The notes under the pieces: generated by a model | What the model was told of the DNA's origin: nothing | Databases searched by the model: none | The model's input: the letters and a program-made list of their open reading frames with translations, nothing else | Source: Mycobacterium sp. Aquia_213 | Lineage (GTDB): Bacteria; Actinomycetota; Actinomycetes; Mycobacteriales; Mycobacteriaceae | Length of the DNA stretch: 64,000 nucleotides | Reading direction: 5' to 3' | Assembly (NCBI RefSeq): GCF_026625985.1 | Contig: NZ_CP113116.1 | Location: forward strand, 5,022,001 to 5,086,000 | Position numbers and translations under genes: made by a program | Shown here: positions 44,272 through 52,180 of the stretch, in pieces | How positions within the stretch are numbered: the stretch's first letter is position 1 | Layout: each line of letters opens with the position of its first letter

Positions 44272-44700
44272 CTATTCGACGGTGATCCCCATCGACCGGG
44301 CGGTACCGGCGATGATCTTGGCGGCAGCGTCGATGTCGTTGGCGTTGAGATCGGTCTTCTTGGTCTCGGCGATCTCGCGGACCTGATCCCAGGTGACCTT
44401 GGCGACCTTGGTCTTGTGCGGCTCGGCCGAGCCCTTGCCCACACCGGCGGCCTTGAGCAGCAGCTTGGCGGCGGGCGGCGTCTTGAGCGCGAACGTGAAG
44501 CTGCGGTCCTCGTAGACCGTGATCTCCACCGGGATGACATTGCCGCGCTGGCTTTCCGTCGCCGCGTTGTAAGCCTTGCAGAACTCCATGATGTTCACAC
44601 CGTGCTGGCCGAGCGCGGGTCCCACCGGCGGCGCAGGGTTTGCCTGTCCCGCGGTGATCTGGAGCTTGATCAGCCCGACGACCTTCTTCTTCGGGGCCAT
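44272..44700 (-). CDS. rplK: 50S ribosomal protein L11
   Basis: L11 binds the GTPase-associated centre of 23S rRNA and is needed for RelA-type stringent signalling and factor function. The 142-residue protein has the N-terminal domain (MAPKKKVVGLIKLQITAGQA, NPAPPVGPALGQHGVNIMEF) and C-terminal RNA-binding domain ending SMGITVE. It precedes rplA and follows nusG. Confidence 0.98.
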   Translation of the reverse strand: MAPKKKVVGLIKLQITAGQANPAPPVGPALGQHGVNIMEFCKAYNAATESQRGNVIPVEITVYEDRSFTFALKTPPAAKLLLKAAGVGKGSAEPHKTKVAKVTWDQVREIAETKKTDLNANDIDAAAKIIAGTARSMGITVE

Positions 44701-44761
44701 GAGATTTGTGCGTTCCTTCCTGGTTTATGCATCCAGCCGTTCCCGCGAACGGGATGGCTGA

Positions 44762-45523
44762 CTAGATCTTGGAGACTTGGGTAAAGGTGAGTTCCACGGG
44801 TGTTTCGCGGCCGAAGATCGACACCAACACCTTGAGCTTCTGCTGTTCGGCGTTGATCTCGTTGATCGTGGCCGGCAGCGTCGCAAACGGCCCGTCCATG
44901 ACCGTCACCGATTCGCCCACCTCGTACTCGACGTCAATAACCGGACGTTCCAGCCCACCCGTCTCGGCGGCGGCAGCGGTGGCGGCGGCACCCTTCGCGG
45001 CCTTCTTCGTCGCTGCGGGCGGCAGCAGGAACTTCACCACGTCGTCGAGCTTGAGCGCCGACGGACGAGACGTCGCGCCGACGAATCCGGTCACACCGGG
45101 GGTGTTGCGCACCGCGGCCCACGAGTCGTCGGTCAAGTCCATGCGCACCAGGATGTAGCCCGGTAGGACCTTGCGATTGACCTGCTTGCGCTGGCCGTTC
45201 TTGATCTCGGTGACCTCTTCGGTGGGTACCTCCACCTGGAAGATGTAGTCGCCGACGTCCAGGTTCTGCACACGGGTTTCGAGGTTGGCTTTCACCTTGT
45301 TCTCGTATCCCGCGTAAGAGTGGATGACGTACCAGTCGCCGGGCTTGCTGCGCAGGTCCGCCTTGAGTGCGGCGGCAGGGTCGGCCTCGTCGGCCGCCTC
45401 GGCCGACTCCGCGGGTGCGGGGGCTTCCGGGGCCTCTGCGGCCTCCGTGGTCTCAGCGGCCTCGACGACCTCGTCCACGTCGACCGCCTCACCGGCGGAC
45501 GTGTCACCGTCGAAGGTAGTCAC
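44762..45523 (-). CDS. nusG: Transcription elongation/termination factor NusG
   Basis: NusG binds the RNA polymerase clamp and links it to Rho or the ribosome. The 253-residue protein has a mycobacterial acidic, Ala/Glu-rich N-terminal extension (residues 1-55). The NGN domain (DWYVIHSYAGYENKVKANLE, LPGYILVRMDLTDDSW) and the KOW domain (VGESVTVMDGPFATLPATIN) follow. An Ala/Lys-rich linker at about 170-190 is typical of actinobacteria. The start is GTG 45521-45523. A tandem 12-base repeat lies in its leader (45541-45564). Confidence 0.97.
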   Translation of the reverse strand: MTTFDGDTSAGEAVDVDEVVEAAETTEAAEAPEAPAPAESAEAADEADPAAALKADLRSKPGDWYVIHSYAGYENKVKANLETRVQNLDVGDYIFQVEVPTEEVTEIKNGQRKQVNRKVLPGYILVRMDLTDDSWAAVRNTPGVTGFVGATSRPSALKLDDVVKFLLPPAATKKAAKGAAATAAAAETGGLERPVIDVEYEVGESVTVMDGPFATLPATINEINAEQQKLKVLVSIFGRETPVELTFTQVSKI

Positions 45524-45540
45524 GGTTTTCAGACCTCTCT

Positions 45541-45564
45541 ATCTCTCTCGAAATCTCTCTCGAA
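45541..45564. repeat. Tandem 12-base repeat in the nusG leader
   Basis: ATCTCTCTCGAA occurs twice in exact tandem (45541-45552 and 45553-45564), followed by further CTCT runs. In the minus-strand transcript this gives purine-rich GAGAGA tracts just upstream of the nusG start. It could change in copy number and affect nusG translation, but this is speculative. Confidence 0.7.
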
Positions 45565-45566
45565 GC

Positions 45567-46037
45567 TCAGCCGAACACCAGCAGCACGAGCTTGGTCAGG
45601 CCCAAATCAGTAAGGCCGACCAGCGCCACCATGAAGGCGAGGAACACCAGCACCACGGACGTGTAAGTGAGCATCTGCTTGCGGCTCGGCCAGATCACCT
45701 TCCGCATCTCTGCAACGACCTGCTTGAGGTAGTTGTAGATGAAAACGAACGGGTTGGCCGTAGGGTCTCCGGGCTTCTTCGGCTTCTTGGCCTTCTTGTC
45801 GGCTCCGGCCTTCTTGGCGGCCGGGGTCTTCTTGGACTCCTTGGAGTCCGCGACCTCGTCCGAGGACTCGACGTCGTCGTCGGCATCCGCCACCCGCTGG
45901 CGGGACCGCTTACCGGTCGGACGTTGCGGACGCGTCGCAGGCTTGGTCACCACGGCCGTCCGGCCACCGCTCGTGCTGTCGTCGGTGTCACCGCCGTCGC
46001 GTGCGGCGTCGTTGGCAGCGTCGCCTTCGTCGCTCAC
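45567..46037 (-). CDS. secE: Preprotein translocase subunit SecE
   Basis: SecE is the small essential subunit that clamps SecY in the protein-export channel. The 156-residue product starts at GTG 46035-46037. It has a long charged N-terminal cytoplasmic region (Lys/Ala-rich KKAGADKKAKKPKKP) of about 90 residues. A conserved amphipathic segment NPFVFIYNYLKQVVAEMRKV follows, then one C-terminal membrane helix (TSVVLVFLAFMVALVGL). The layout tRNA-Trp, secE, nusG, rplK, rplA is the standard actinobacterial order. Confidence 0.96.
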   Translation of the reverse strand: MSDEGDAANDAARDGGDTDDSTSGGRTAVVTKPATRPQRPTGKRSRQRVADADDDVESSDEVADSKESKKTPAAKKAGADKKAKKPKKPGDPTANPFVFIYNYLKQVVAEMRKVIWPSRKQMLTYTSVVLVFLAFMVALVGLTDLGLTKLVLLVFG

Positions 46038-46123
46038 CGCATGCTCCTTCGTTCGCTAGCTATTCTCACGATTCGTCCCACGCGGACTGGTTAGTGTCCA
46101 GCATGGCACGTCTTCGCCTTTTG

Positions 46124-46196
<73 letters not shown>

Positions 46197-46345
46197 TCGC
46201 GGTTGGCAGGCCAACCTGCGCTTACCTACGGGGCCTACATGACACGCGCGCTCTCCGTTCGGTGATCGCCGAACCTACGGACAGCGCGCTGTAATGGGAA
46301 AACCCCGAGGTCCGAGTGTACATCGGCACGGGAGTCAGATACTAA

Positions 46346-46858
46346 TTACGCGGTTCTGACGACCTGCCCGGATTCGGGGTCCCATCTGAGCTGGATGCCA
46401 CCGTCGTCCGACTGCTCCCGATACTGCCCCATCAACGTGGTGTGGGCCTCCATTATGACCTCACCGTTGTCGTCGGTGCAGATGTTCTTGGTGAGGACGA
46501 TGTCGGCGCCGAAACGCTCGTTGACCGACACGACGTCCATCCGTCCCCACAGCTTGTCGCCCGCCAGGATGGGTCTGTTGAAGACGAACCGCTGTTCGAC
46601 CTGGACGATCACCAAGTCCTCCATGCCCAGGTCGACGTGGCGGAAGAAATCCAGCTGCACGTACTTGGCGAAGATCGTGACGATGGTCAGCGGCGCGACG
46701 ATTGCGTCGTAGCCGAGTTCTGCCGCCGCGGCCTCCTCGTAGTAGGCCGGGTGCTCGTTCTTGATGGACCGGGCGAACTCGCGAAGCTGCTCGCGGCCCA
46801 CCACGAAGCAATCCGGATACCGCCAGACCATGCCGCGGATATCGGTTTTGAGCGCCAT
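46346..46858 (-). CDS. hadC: (3R)-hydroxyacyl-ACP dehydratase subunit HadC
   Basis: HadC is the non-catalytic, chain-length-guiding partner of HadB in the FAS-II dehydratase used for long meromycolate chains. The 170-residue hotdog-fold protein reads MALKTDIRGMVWRYPDCFVV and includes the central FFRHVDLGMEDLVIVQVEQR. It follows hadB by three bases. HadC and HadA resemble each other in overall sequence. The gene appears intact. Confidence 0.94.
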   Translation of the reverse strand: MALKTDIRGMVWRYPDCFVVGREQLREFARSIKNEHPAYYEEAAAAELGYDAIVAPLTIVTIFAKYVQLDFFRHVDLGMEDLVIVQVEQRFVFNRPILAGDKLWGRMDVVSVNERFGADIVLTKNICTDDNGEVIMEAHTTLMGQYREQSDDGGIQLRWDPESGQVVRTA

Positions 46859-46861
46859 GGG

Positions 46862-47290
46862 TTACGCCAACTTGGCCGACGCGACGGCCCGTCCGAAGAT
46901 CTTTTTACCGCCGGTAGTGGCGCTGATTGCGATGACCACCGACTTGCTCTCCGGATCGACCGACTTGACCCGACCGGTGAAGACCAGCTCGGCACCCTTA
47001 CCGTCGTTGGGCACCGGCACCACGGCCGTGAATCGCACGTTGTACTCGGTGACCGCGCCGGGATCCCCGACCCACGCGGTGACGTAACCGCCGCCGATTC
47101 CCATGGTCAGCATGCCGTGCGCGATCGCGGTGTCCAGTCCGACGACCTTGGCGATCTCGTCGTCCCAGTGGATCGGGTTCAAGTCACCCGAAACCCCGGC
47201 ATAGCTCACCAGATCCTGGCGCGTGAGCGGGTAGGTCTTCTCCGGAAGCTGGTCGCCCACCTTCACCGAACTGAACTCACGCAGTGGCAT
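46862..47290 (-). CDS. hadB: (3R)-hydroxyacyl-ACP dehydratase catalytic subunit HadB
   Basis: HadB carries the catalytic residues of the HadAB and HadBC heterodimers that dehydrate beta-hydroxyacyl-ACP in mycolic acid synthesis. The MaoC-type hydratase motif AGVSGDLNPIHWDDE places the catalytic Asp at 36 and His at 41. The 142-residue length matches M. tuberculosis. Its ATG (47288-47290) lies 14 bases inside the end of hadA, so translation is coupled. Confidence 0.97.
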   Translation of the reverse strand: MPLREFSSVKVGDQLPEKTYPLTRQDLVSYAGVSGDLNPIHWDDEIAKVVGLDTAIAHGMLTMGIGGGYVTAWVGDPGAVTEYNVRFTAVVPVPNDGKGAELVFTGRVKSVDPESKSVVIAISATTGGKKIFGRAVASAKLA

Positions 47291-47756
47291 CAGTAAATCC
47301 CTCTTCTCCATCCTCGCCCGCACGGCCTGCCAGGGTCGTGTAAGTCTCCTGGATAGTCTCCCCGTCTTCATTGGTGATGATGTTCTTGGTCACGATGATC
47401 TGGGTGCCGTGCGAAATGCGCATCGAGTCGACGTACACATCACAGTAGAGCCGGTCGCCTGCCACCAGCGGCTTGAAGTACTTGAGCACCTGGTCTACCT
47501 GCACGATCTGCGCGTCGGTGACCGCGACGTTGGCATGCTTGAAGAACGCCGTCTGAGCCTGGTAGCCGAACACACAGCAAAACGTCAGCGGGGCCACTAG
47601 GCCCTTATATCCGAGCTCGGCGGCGGCGTCCTCTTCGAAGAACCACGCGTCGCCGTTCTGCACAGCCGACGCGTACTCGCGGATCTTCTCCCGCTCCACC
47701 TGGTAGTAGTCGGGATAGCGGTAATGCATCCCGACGATATTTGCGGTCAATGGCAC
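47277..47756 (-). CDS. hadA: (3R)-hydroxyacyl-ACP dehydratase subunit HadA
   Basis: HadA is the substrate-binding partner of HadB in the FAS-II dehydratase, the site of action of isoxyl and thiacetazone. The 159-residue hotdog protein starts at GTG 47754-47756 (VPLTANIVGMHYRYPDYYQV). A cysteine corresponding to the drug-reactive Cys61 region is present (VAPLTFCCVFGYQAQTAFF). It overlaps hadB by 14 bases and lies about 45 bases after rpmG, the usual mycobacterial rpmG-hadABC order. Confidence 0.96.
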   Translation of the reverse strand: MPLTANIVGMHYRYPDYYQVEREKIREYASAVQNGDAWFFEEDAAAELGYKGLVAPLTFCCVFGYQAQTAFFKHANVAVTDAQIVQVDQVLKYFKPLVAGDRLYCDVYVDSMRISHGTQIIVTKNIITNEDGETIQETYTTLAGRAGEDGEEGFTDATA

Positions 47757-47802
47757 GGCTCTAAAACCTACCTGGTCAATCTCGTTAAACGGCCAGAGAC
47801 AA

Positions 47803-47970
47803 TTAGCGCGTCTCGCGATGCGCCTGGTGCTTGCCGCAGTTCGGGCAGAACTTCTTCAGTTCCAGCCGATCCGGGTCGTTGCGGCGGTTTTTCTTGGTGA
47901 TGTAGTTGCGGTGCTTGCACACCTCGCAGGCCAAAGTGATCTTCGGCCGCACATCCGTACTGGAAGCCAT
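47803..47970 (-). CDS. rpmG: 50S ribosomal protein L33, zinc-binding form
   Basis: This is a 55-residue ribosomal protein, [20 protein letters not shown] onward. It has two CxxC pairs (C15/C18 and C42/C45), the zinc-binding C+ form. Mycobacteria usually also carry a zinc-free C- copy elsewhere. It precedes hadABC and follows the tRNA-Met gene, like rpmG2 (Rv0634B) in M. tuberculosis. It is too short to stand out by length alone, but the sequence is unmistakable. Confidence 0.95.
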
Positions 47971-48005
47971 TTCAGTTCTCTTTCACAAATCACATTGTTG
48001 TGTTG

Positions 48006-48079
<74 letters not shown>

Positions 48080-48115
48080 TCTGGTACCCGCCGTCCGCCT
48101 GTTCGGCGTCCGCCG

Positions 48116-48188
48116 AGCCCCCTAACGGAATCGAACCGTTGACCTTTTCCTTACCATGGAAACGCTCTACCGACTGAGCTAAGGGGGC
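48116..48188 (-). tRNA. thrT: tRNA-Thr (GGT anticodon)
   Basis: The minus strand folds into a 73-base tRNA with acceptor GCCCCCT/AGGGGGC, D-arm TAGCTCAGTCGGTAGAGC, anticodon loop ATGGTAA with GGT, and T-arm AACGGTTCGATTCCGTT. It is directly upstream of tRNA-Met in the same orientation, as in M. tuberculosis (thrT-metT). Confidence 0.93.
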
Positions 48189-48273
48189 CGCAAACCCGTA
48201 GCGGTCAGTCTTGCCTCGGGCCTAAAAGAGGGTACAGCGCGACGCGCGACGGCACCAAACCGCAGGCAGACGC

Positions 48274-48480
48274 TCAGCCCCCGTCGCGGTCACGATGTGG
48301 TTGCCACGCGCTGAGGTCGCTGAACTCGTCGTAAATGTCTTCTTGCGCGCCGTGTGCGTCTGCGTCGAGCAGCGTTCGCAGCGCGAGGTGCACGGCCTCG
48401 CGCGCGTCGGCCAGGTGATAGCGACGTATTGCCTCTTGGACCAGATCGTCGTCAACCTCGATCTCGACCTTCTTCAACAT
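48274..48480 (-). CDS. VapB-type antitoxin-like protein (orphan, Rv0634A-like)
   Basis: This is a 68-residue protein, MLKKVEIEVDDDLVQEAIRR then ADAREAVHLALRTLL. That is the ribbon-helix-helix N-terminus plus tail of the VapB type II antitoxin family. No PIN-domain (VapC) toxin gene follows: downstream are the tRNA genes and upstream is a divergent hydrolase. The start is ATG 48480. A GTG at 48504 would add eight residues. It could regulate DNA on its own or pair with an unlinked toxin. Confidence 0.72.
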   Translation of the reverse strand: MLKKVEIEVDDDLVQEAIRRYHLADAREAVHLALRTLLDADAHGAQEDIYDEFSDLSAWQPHRDRDGG

Positions 48481-48591
48481 GGACCAACAATACCCATGCC
48501 ACACCGAGCGAACAGTTCGGCAAAAGCGCGGTTGACGGGCCGTGATGCGCCCGAAATGCCAGGTCGGTTGGCCGGGTCATAGTCTGATGCG

Positions 48592-49314
48592 GTGACAGAT
48601 TCGTCAGCGGACCGACTGTATTTCCGGCAACTGCTCTCCGGTCGCGATTTCGCCGCCGGCGACATGATGGCGACCCAAATGCGCAATTTCTCGTACCTGA
48701 TCGGCGACCGGCAGACCGGCGACTGCGTCGTGGTCGACCCGGCGTATGCATCCGGCGAGCTGGTAGATGCGGCCGAAGCCGACGGCATGCAGCTGTCCGG
48801 GGTGCTGGTCACCCACCATCACCCGGACCATGTGGGCGGCTCGATGATGGGCTTCGAGCTCAACGGCCTCGCCGAGCTACTGGAGCGGACCAGTGTGCCG
48901 GTGCATGTGAATACCCACGAGGCGCTTTGGGTTTCGCGGGTAACCGGGATTGGCATCGACGACCTGACCGCCCACGAGCATGGCGACAAGATCAGCATCG
49001 GAGACATCGAGATCGAGCTGCTGCACACCCCTGGCCACACGCCGGGCAGCCAGTGCTTCCTGCTCGATGGTCGGCTGGTCGCCGGTGACACGCTCTTCCT
49101 GGACGGCTGCGGGCGTACCGACTTTCCCGGCGGGGACTCCGACGAGATGTACCGCAGCCTGCAGCAGCTGGCCGCGCTGCCCGGCGACCCGACCGTCTTT
49201 CCCGGGCACTGGTATTCCACCGACCCGAGCGCGTCGCTGGCCGAGGTCAAGCGTTCCAACTATGTGTATCGAGCCACCAACCTTGATCAGTGGCGAATGT
49301 TGATGGGCGGCTGA
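48592..49314 (+). CDS. Metallo-beta-lactamase-fold hydrolase, glyoxalase II-like (Rv0634c-like)
   Basis: This 240-residue MBL-fold enzyme probably hydrolyses a thioester such as an S-acyl mycothiol or glutathione analogue. The zinc motif THHHPDHVGG (near residue 75), then HTPGHTPGS, AGDTLFLDGCGRTD and PGHWYS supply the two-metal ligands. The start is GTG 48592. It is divergent from the VapB-like gene. In M. tuberculosis the same position holds Rv0634c, annotated as glyoxalase II. Confidence 0.9.
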   Translation: MTDSSADRLYFRQLLSGRDFAAGDMMATQMRNFSYLIGDRQTGDCVVVDPAYASGELVDAAEADGMQLSGVLVTHHHPDHVGGSMMGFELNGLAELLERTSVPVHVNTHEALWVSRVTGIGIDDLTAHEHGDKISIGDIEIELLHTPGHTPGSQCFLLDGRLVAGDTLFLDGCGRTDFPGGDSDEMYRSLQQLAALPGDPTVFPGHWYSTDPSASLAEVKRSNYVYRATNLDQWRMLMGG

Positions 49315-49448
49315 TGAATTGAGGGGGGCATTCTCTCGTTCGATATTTGCGCGAACGTGAGTAATCACCCCGATCATTGCGATTCCGCGGCCGGGCCAGC
49401 AGAATTTCGGGTGCACATCGCTGTGATATAAGCGGAGGGATGGATTCA

Positions 49449-50282
49449 ATGGGGTGGATCCAGGGCAGCTGGCACGGGGTCACCGATGTTGAGTCCAGCA
49501 CCTGGTTGGCATGGGCGGCGTGGGCGGCTATTGCGCTCGGCGTGATCGCGCTGGTCTTCACCAATCACCAGATCGGCCGCAACCGCCGGGCGGCCTCCGA
49601 GCAGACGCGGCCCCATGTGGGCATGCTGATGGAACCGCATGCCGCCGACTGGCACGTGATCGAGCTGGTTGTCCGTAATTTCGGCCGGACCGCCGCCTAC
49701 GACATTCGGTTTTCCTTTCCGAGTCCACCGACAGTGGCCGAATACGAAAATTCCACCGACGGCTATGCCGAGGTGGTGGAACTCAAGCTCCCCGGCGAAT
49801 TGCCGGTACTCGCGCCCGGCCAGGAGTGGCGGATGGTCTGGGACTCGGCGCTCGACCGCGGCGAAATCGGCGGTGGCATCGAATCTCGGTTCACCGGGAA
49901 GGTGGTCTACTACGACCGACCCGACAAGCCGCGCGGATGGCGGTTCTGGGAACGCGAGCGCCGGCCGCTGGAGACCAACGTGGTGCTGGACTGGGATGCC
50001 CTGCCACCCGTTCAGCGCATCGAGTTGATGACGACGCACGACCTGGCCAAGCGGGAAAAGCAGAAGCTGGAACTGCTACGCGGCCTGCTGACCTACTTCC
50101 ACTACGCGAGCAAGGAAACGCGTGCCGACGTGTTCCGCTCCGAGATCGAACGAATCAACAACGCGGTGGCCGAAACTCAGGACCGCTGGCGCGCCCGGCA
50201 GCTCGACGCACCCACCGACGTCGGCCTGCGCTGGGGTAACTCCCAAAATGATCTCGGTAAACACCGCGACGAGGTCGTCTGA
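49449..50282 (+). CDS. Single-pass membrane protein (Rv0633c-like)
   Basis: This is an unrecognised protein of 277 residues. An N-terminal membrane helix at about 18-38 (STWLAWAAWAAIALGVIALV) is followed by a basic boundary (QIGRNRRAASEQ). A soluble domain of about 235 residues follows, with beta-rich HVIELVVRNFGRTAAYDIRF and a charged helical C-terminus. GGAGGG lies nine bases before the ATG at 49449. An ATG at 49440 is too close to it. It lies between the glyoxalase II-like gene and echA3, as Rv0633c does. Function is unknown. Confidence 0.8.
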   Translation: MGWIQGSWHGVTDVESSTWLAWAAWAAIALGVIALVFTNHQIGRNRRAASEQTRPHVGMLMEPHAADWHVIELVVRNFGRTAAYDIRFSFPSPPTVAEYENSTDGYAEVVELKLPGELPVLAPGQEWRMVWDSALDRGEIGGGIESRFTGKVVYYDRPDKPRGWRFWERERRPLETNVVLDWDALPPVQRIELMTTHDLAKREKQKLELLRGLLTYFHYASKETRADVFRSEIERINNAVAETQDRWRARQLDAPTDVGLRWGNSQNDLGKHRDEVV

Positions 50283-50363
50283 GGAGTCGCACTATGTCCG
50301 GCCCCGCGGGGTCGCGCGACGTCGATCTGATTCAATCGATTTGCCTGCAGCGAAGGAGTTCTC

Positions 50364-51059
50364 ATGAGCGGTCCGGTTACTTACAGCCTCAAGGACACCA
50401 TCGCGGTCATCCGGATGGACGACGGCAAGGTCAACGCGTTGGGCCCGACCATGCAGGCGGCGATCAACGAGGCGATCGACCAGGCCGACAGCGACAACGT
50501 CGGCGCGCTGGTGCTCACCGGCAACGAGCGGGTTTTCAGCGGCGGATTCGACCTGAAGATCCTGACCTCCGGCGAGGCGCAACCGGCGATCGACATGCTC
50601 AGGGGCGGCTTCGAGTTGTCGTATCGGCTCTTGTCCTACCCGAAGCCGGTGGTGATCGCCTGCACGGGACACGCCATCGCGATGGGATCGTTCCTGTTGG
50701 CCTCCGGTGACCACCGGATCGCAGCGCACGCCTACAACATCCAGGCCAACGAGGTCAAGATCGGCATGACGATCCCGTATGCGGCCCTGGAGATCATGAA
50801 GCTGCGGCTGACCCGTTCGGCGTATCAGCAAGCCACCGGGCTGGCGAAGACCTTCTTCGGTGAAACCGCCCTCGCCGCAGGCTTTGTCGACGAAATAGTG
50901 TTGCCCGAGATGGTCGTCAGCCGCGCCGAGGAAGCCGCACAGGAATTCGCCGGCCTGCACCAGCACGCGCACGCCGCAACGAAATTGCGCGCCCGTGCCG
51001 ACACTCTCAAGGCGCTGCGCGCCGGAATCGACGGCATAGAAGCAGAATTCGGCCTGTAA
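50364..51059 (+). CDS. echA3: Crotonase-family protein EchA3
   Basis: This is a 231-residue enoyl-CoA hydratase/isomerase-superfamily protein, the same length as M. tuberculosis EchA3. The oxyanion segments NERVFSGGFDLKI and CTGHAIAMGSFLLASGDHR are present. A serine stands where hydratases carry the first catalytic glutamate (GSFL). The second acid may be the glutamate of QANEVKIGM. The reaction is therefore uncertain. GAAGGAG precedes the ATG. It is the last gene syntenic with H37Rv; recC would come next there. Confidence 0.92.
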   Translation: MSGPVTYSLKDTIAVIRMDDGKVNALGPTMQAAINEAIDQADSDNVGALVLTGNERVFSGGFDLKILTSGEAQPAIDMLRGGFELSYRLLSYPKPVVIACTGHAIAMGSFLLASGDHRIAAHAYNIQANEVKIGMTIPYAALEIMKLRLTRSAYQQATGLAKTFFGETALAAGFVDEIVLPEMVVSRAEEAAQEFAGLHQHAHAATKLRARADTLKALRAGIDGIEAEFGL

Positions 51060-51113
51060 GGAGGAGGCGACGCGGTTGCCCGGGCAACCGCCTCACCCCC
51101 CGTCGCCTCCTCC
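51060..51113. terminator. Nested hairpin after echA3
   Basis: A perfect 13-base outer stem, GGAGGAGGCGACG (51060-51072) with its complement at 51101-51113, encloses a perfect 18-base palindrome, CGGTTGCCCGGGCAACCG (51073-51090). There is no U-tract. It probably ends the echA3 transcript and the convergent patatin-gene transcript. The GC-rich nested form could also be a repeat element. Confidence 0.55.
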
Positions 51114-51169
51114 ACTACGGAGTCTGGCACGACGACGAGCGGCCGTCACTTCACCTTTGGACGACGGCG

Positions 51170-52180
51170 TCAGACGGCCCAGCGGAAGCGTTTGAGGTAC
51201 GCCGCCCAGTCCCAGGTCAACAAGAACTCCTGCGCCGCCCCATAGCCCTTCTGATACAGCGCCTCAAGGCGATCCGCGGCGACATCGAAGTCGAGGACGC
51301 CCACATCGGTCGATTCGACCGCGATGGCGCGGGCCGCTACCCATGGCTGGTTGAGGTGGGTTTGGTCGTGGCCCGCCAGCATCGTGGTGAGCAGGCTTTC
51401 CAGCAACGCCGTCTGTTCGAAAAAGCGCAACGGTTTCAGCGCCGGCATCACCGCGCTGAAACCCTCGTTCAGCCTCGGTAAGACCGTGACCCCAAATGTG
51501 GGCCAGCGCGGTACTTTTCCGTCGAACCGGTCGAAGGTGTCGATCGGAAAATTCGACAGCACACCGCCATCGACGAGGGTGGACATCGCCCCGCTCAGAC
51601 TGCGCAGCTTGACCGGGCGGTAAAAGAACGGGATCGCCATCGACGCCCGCACGGCGTCGGCGACCGGCTGCTCATCAGGGTCCAGTCCGTAGAGCCGCCG
51701 GTAGTCCCAGGGCAGTCTCACCAACTGTGCCGCGCTCAAGTCGGCGACGGTGACCACCAGCTTGTCGCGCCGCCCCTCGGGCAGTGCGTCCTCGTCGAGG
51801 AGCAGATCTCCGAAGTAGGTGACGCCCAGGTTCTTCAGCTCGCCGCGAATCCAATCGTGGGCGGCGTCACCCCGGAACATGCTGGTGTCGCGGACCAGTC
51901 CCCATGCGGCACCGAGAATCGGGACGGGTCCCGAGTCGCGCCATTTGCTCAGCGGCGCCGACAGCGCGAGGTCCTTGACCTCTTGGCTCGTGAGTTGATC
52001 ACCCTTGGACGCGGCCGCCAAGATCGCGCCGACCACCGATCCGGCCGAGACGCCCGACACCCGCGGGAACTTATAGCCCGCATCCATCAGGGCGACGATG
52101 GCGCCCACCAGGCCGATGAACTTGACGCCCCCACCGGAGAGAACGAGGTCCGCGGATTTCAGCTGCCGGCTTGCCATCAC
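51170..52180 (-). CDS. Patatin-like phospholipase
   Basis: This 336-residue serine lipid hydrolase has a Ser-Asp dyad. It carries the oxyanion motif VLSGGGVKFIGLVG (N-terminus), the nucleophile elbow GVSAGSVVGA and the DGG motif (TLVDGGVLSNFP). No signal peptide is present, so it acts in the cytoplasm or at the inner leaflet. Its first codon overlaps the cyanase stop (GTGATG arrangement). The start is GTG 52180, or ATG 52177 one codon later. Pairing with cyanase is unusual and unexplained. Confidence 0.88.
   Translation of the reverse strand: MMASRQLKSADLVLSGGGVKFIGLVGAIVALMDAGYKFPRVSGVSAGSVVGAILAAASKGDQLTSQEVKDLALSAPLSKWRDSGPVPILGAAWGLVRDTSMFRGDAAHDWIRGELKNLGVTYFGDLLLDEDALPEGRRDKLVVTVADLSAAQLVRLPWDYRRLYGLDPDEQPVADAVRASMAIPFFYRPVKLRSLSGAMSTLVDGGVLSNFPIDTFDRFDGKVPRWPTFGVTVLPRLNEGFSAVMPALKPLRFFEQTALLESLLTTMLAGHDQTHLNQPWVAARAIAVESTDVGVLDFDVAADRLEALYQKGYGAAQEFLLTWDWAAYLKRFRWAV

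Noticed and set aside
47277..47290. Overlap of hadA and hadB as a frameshift
   Set aside because: The 14-base overlap is the normal arrangement in mycobacteria, and both proteins are full length.
48274..48591. A toxin gene partner for the VapB-like antitoxin
   Set aside because: No PIN-domain sequence exists in either direction before the tRNA genes or the hydrolase gene.
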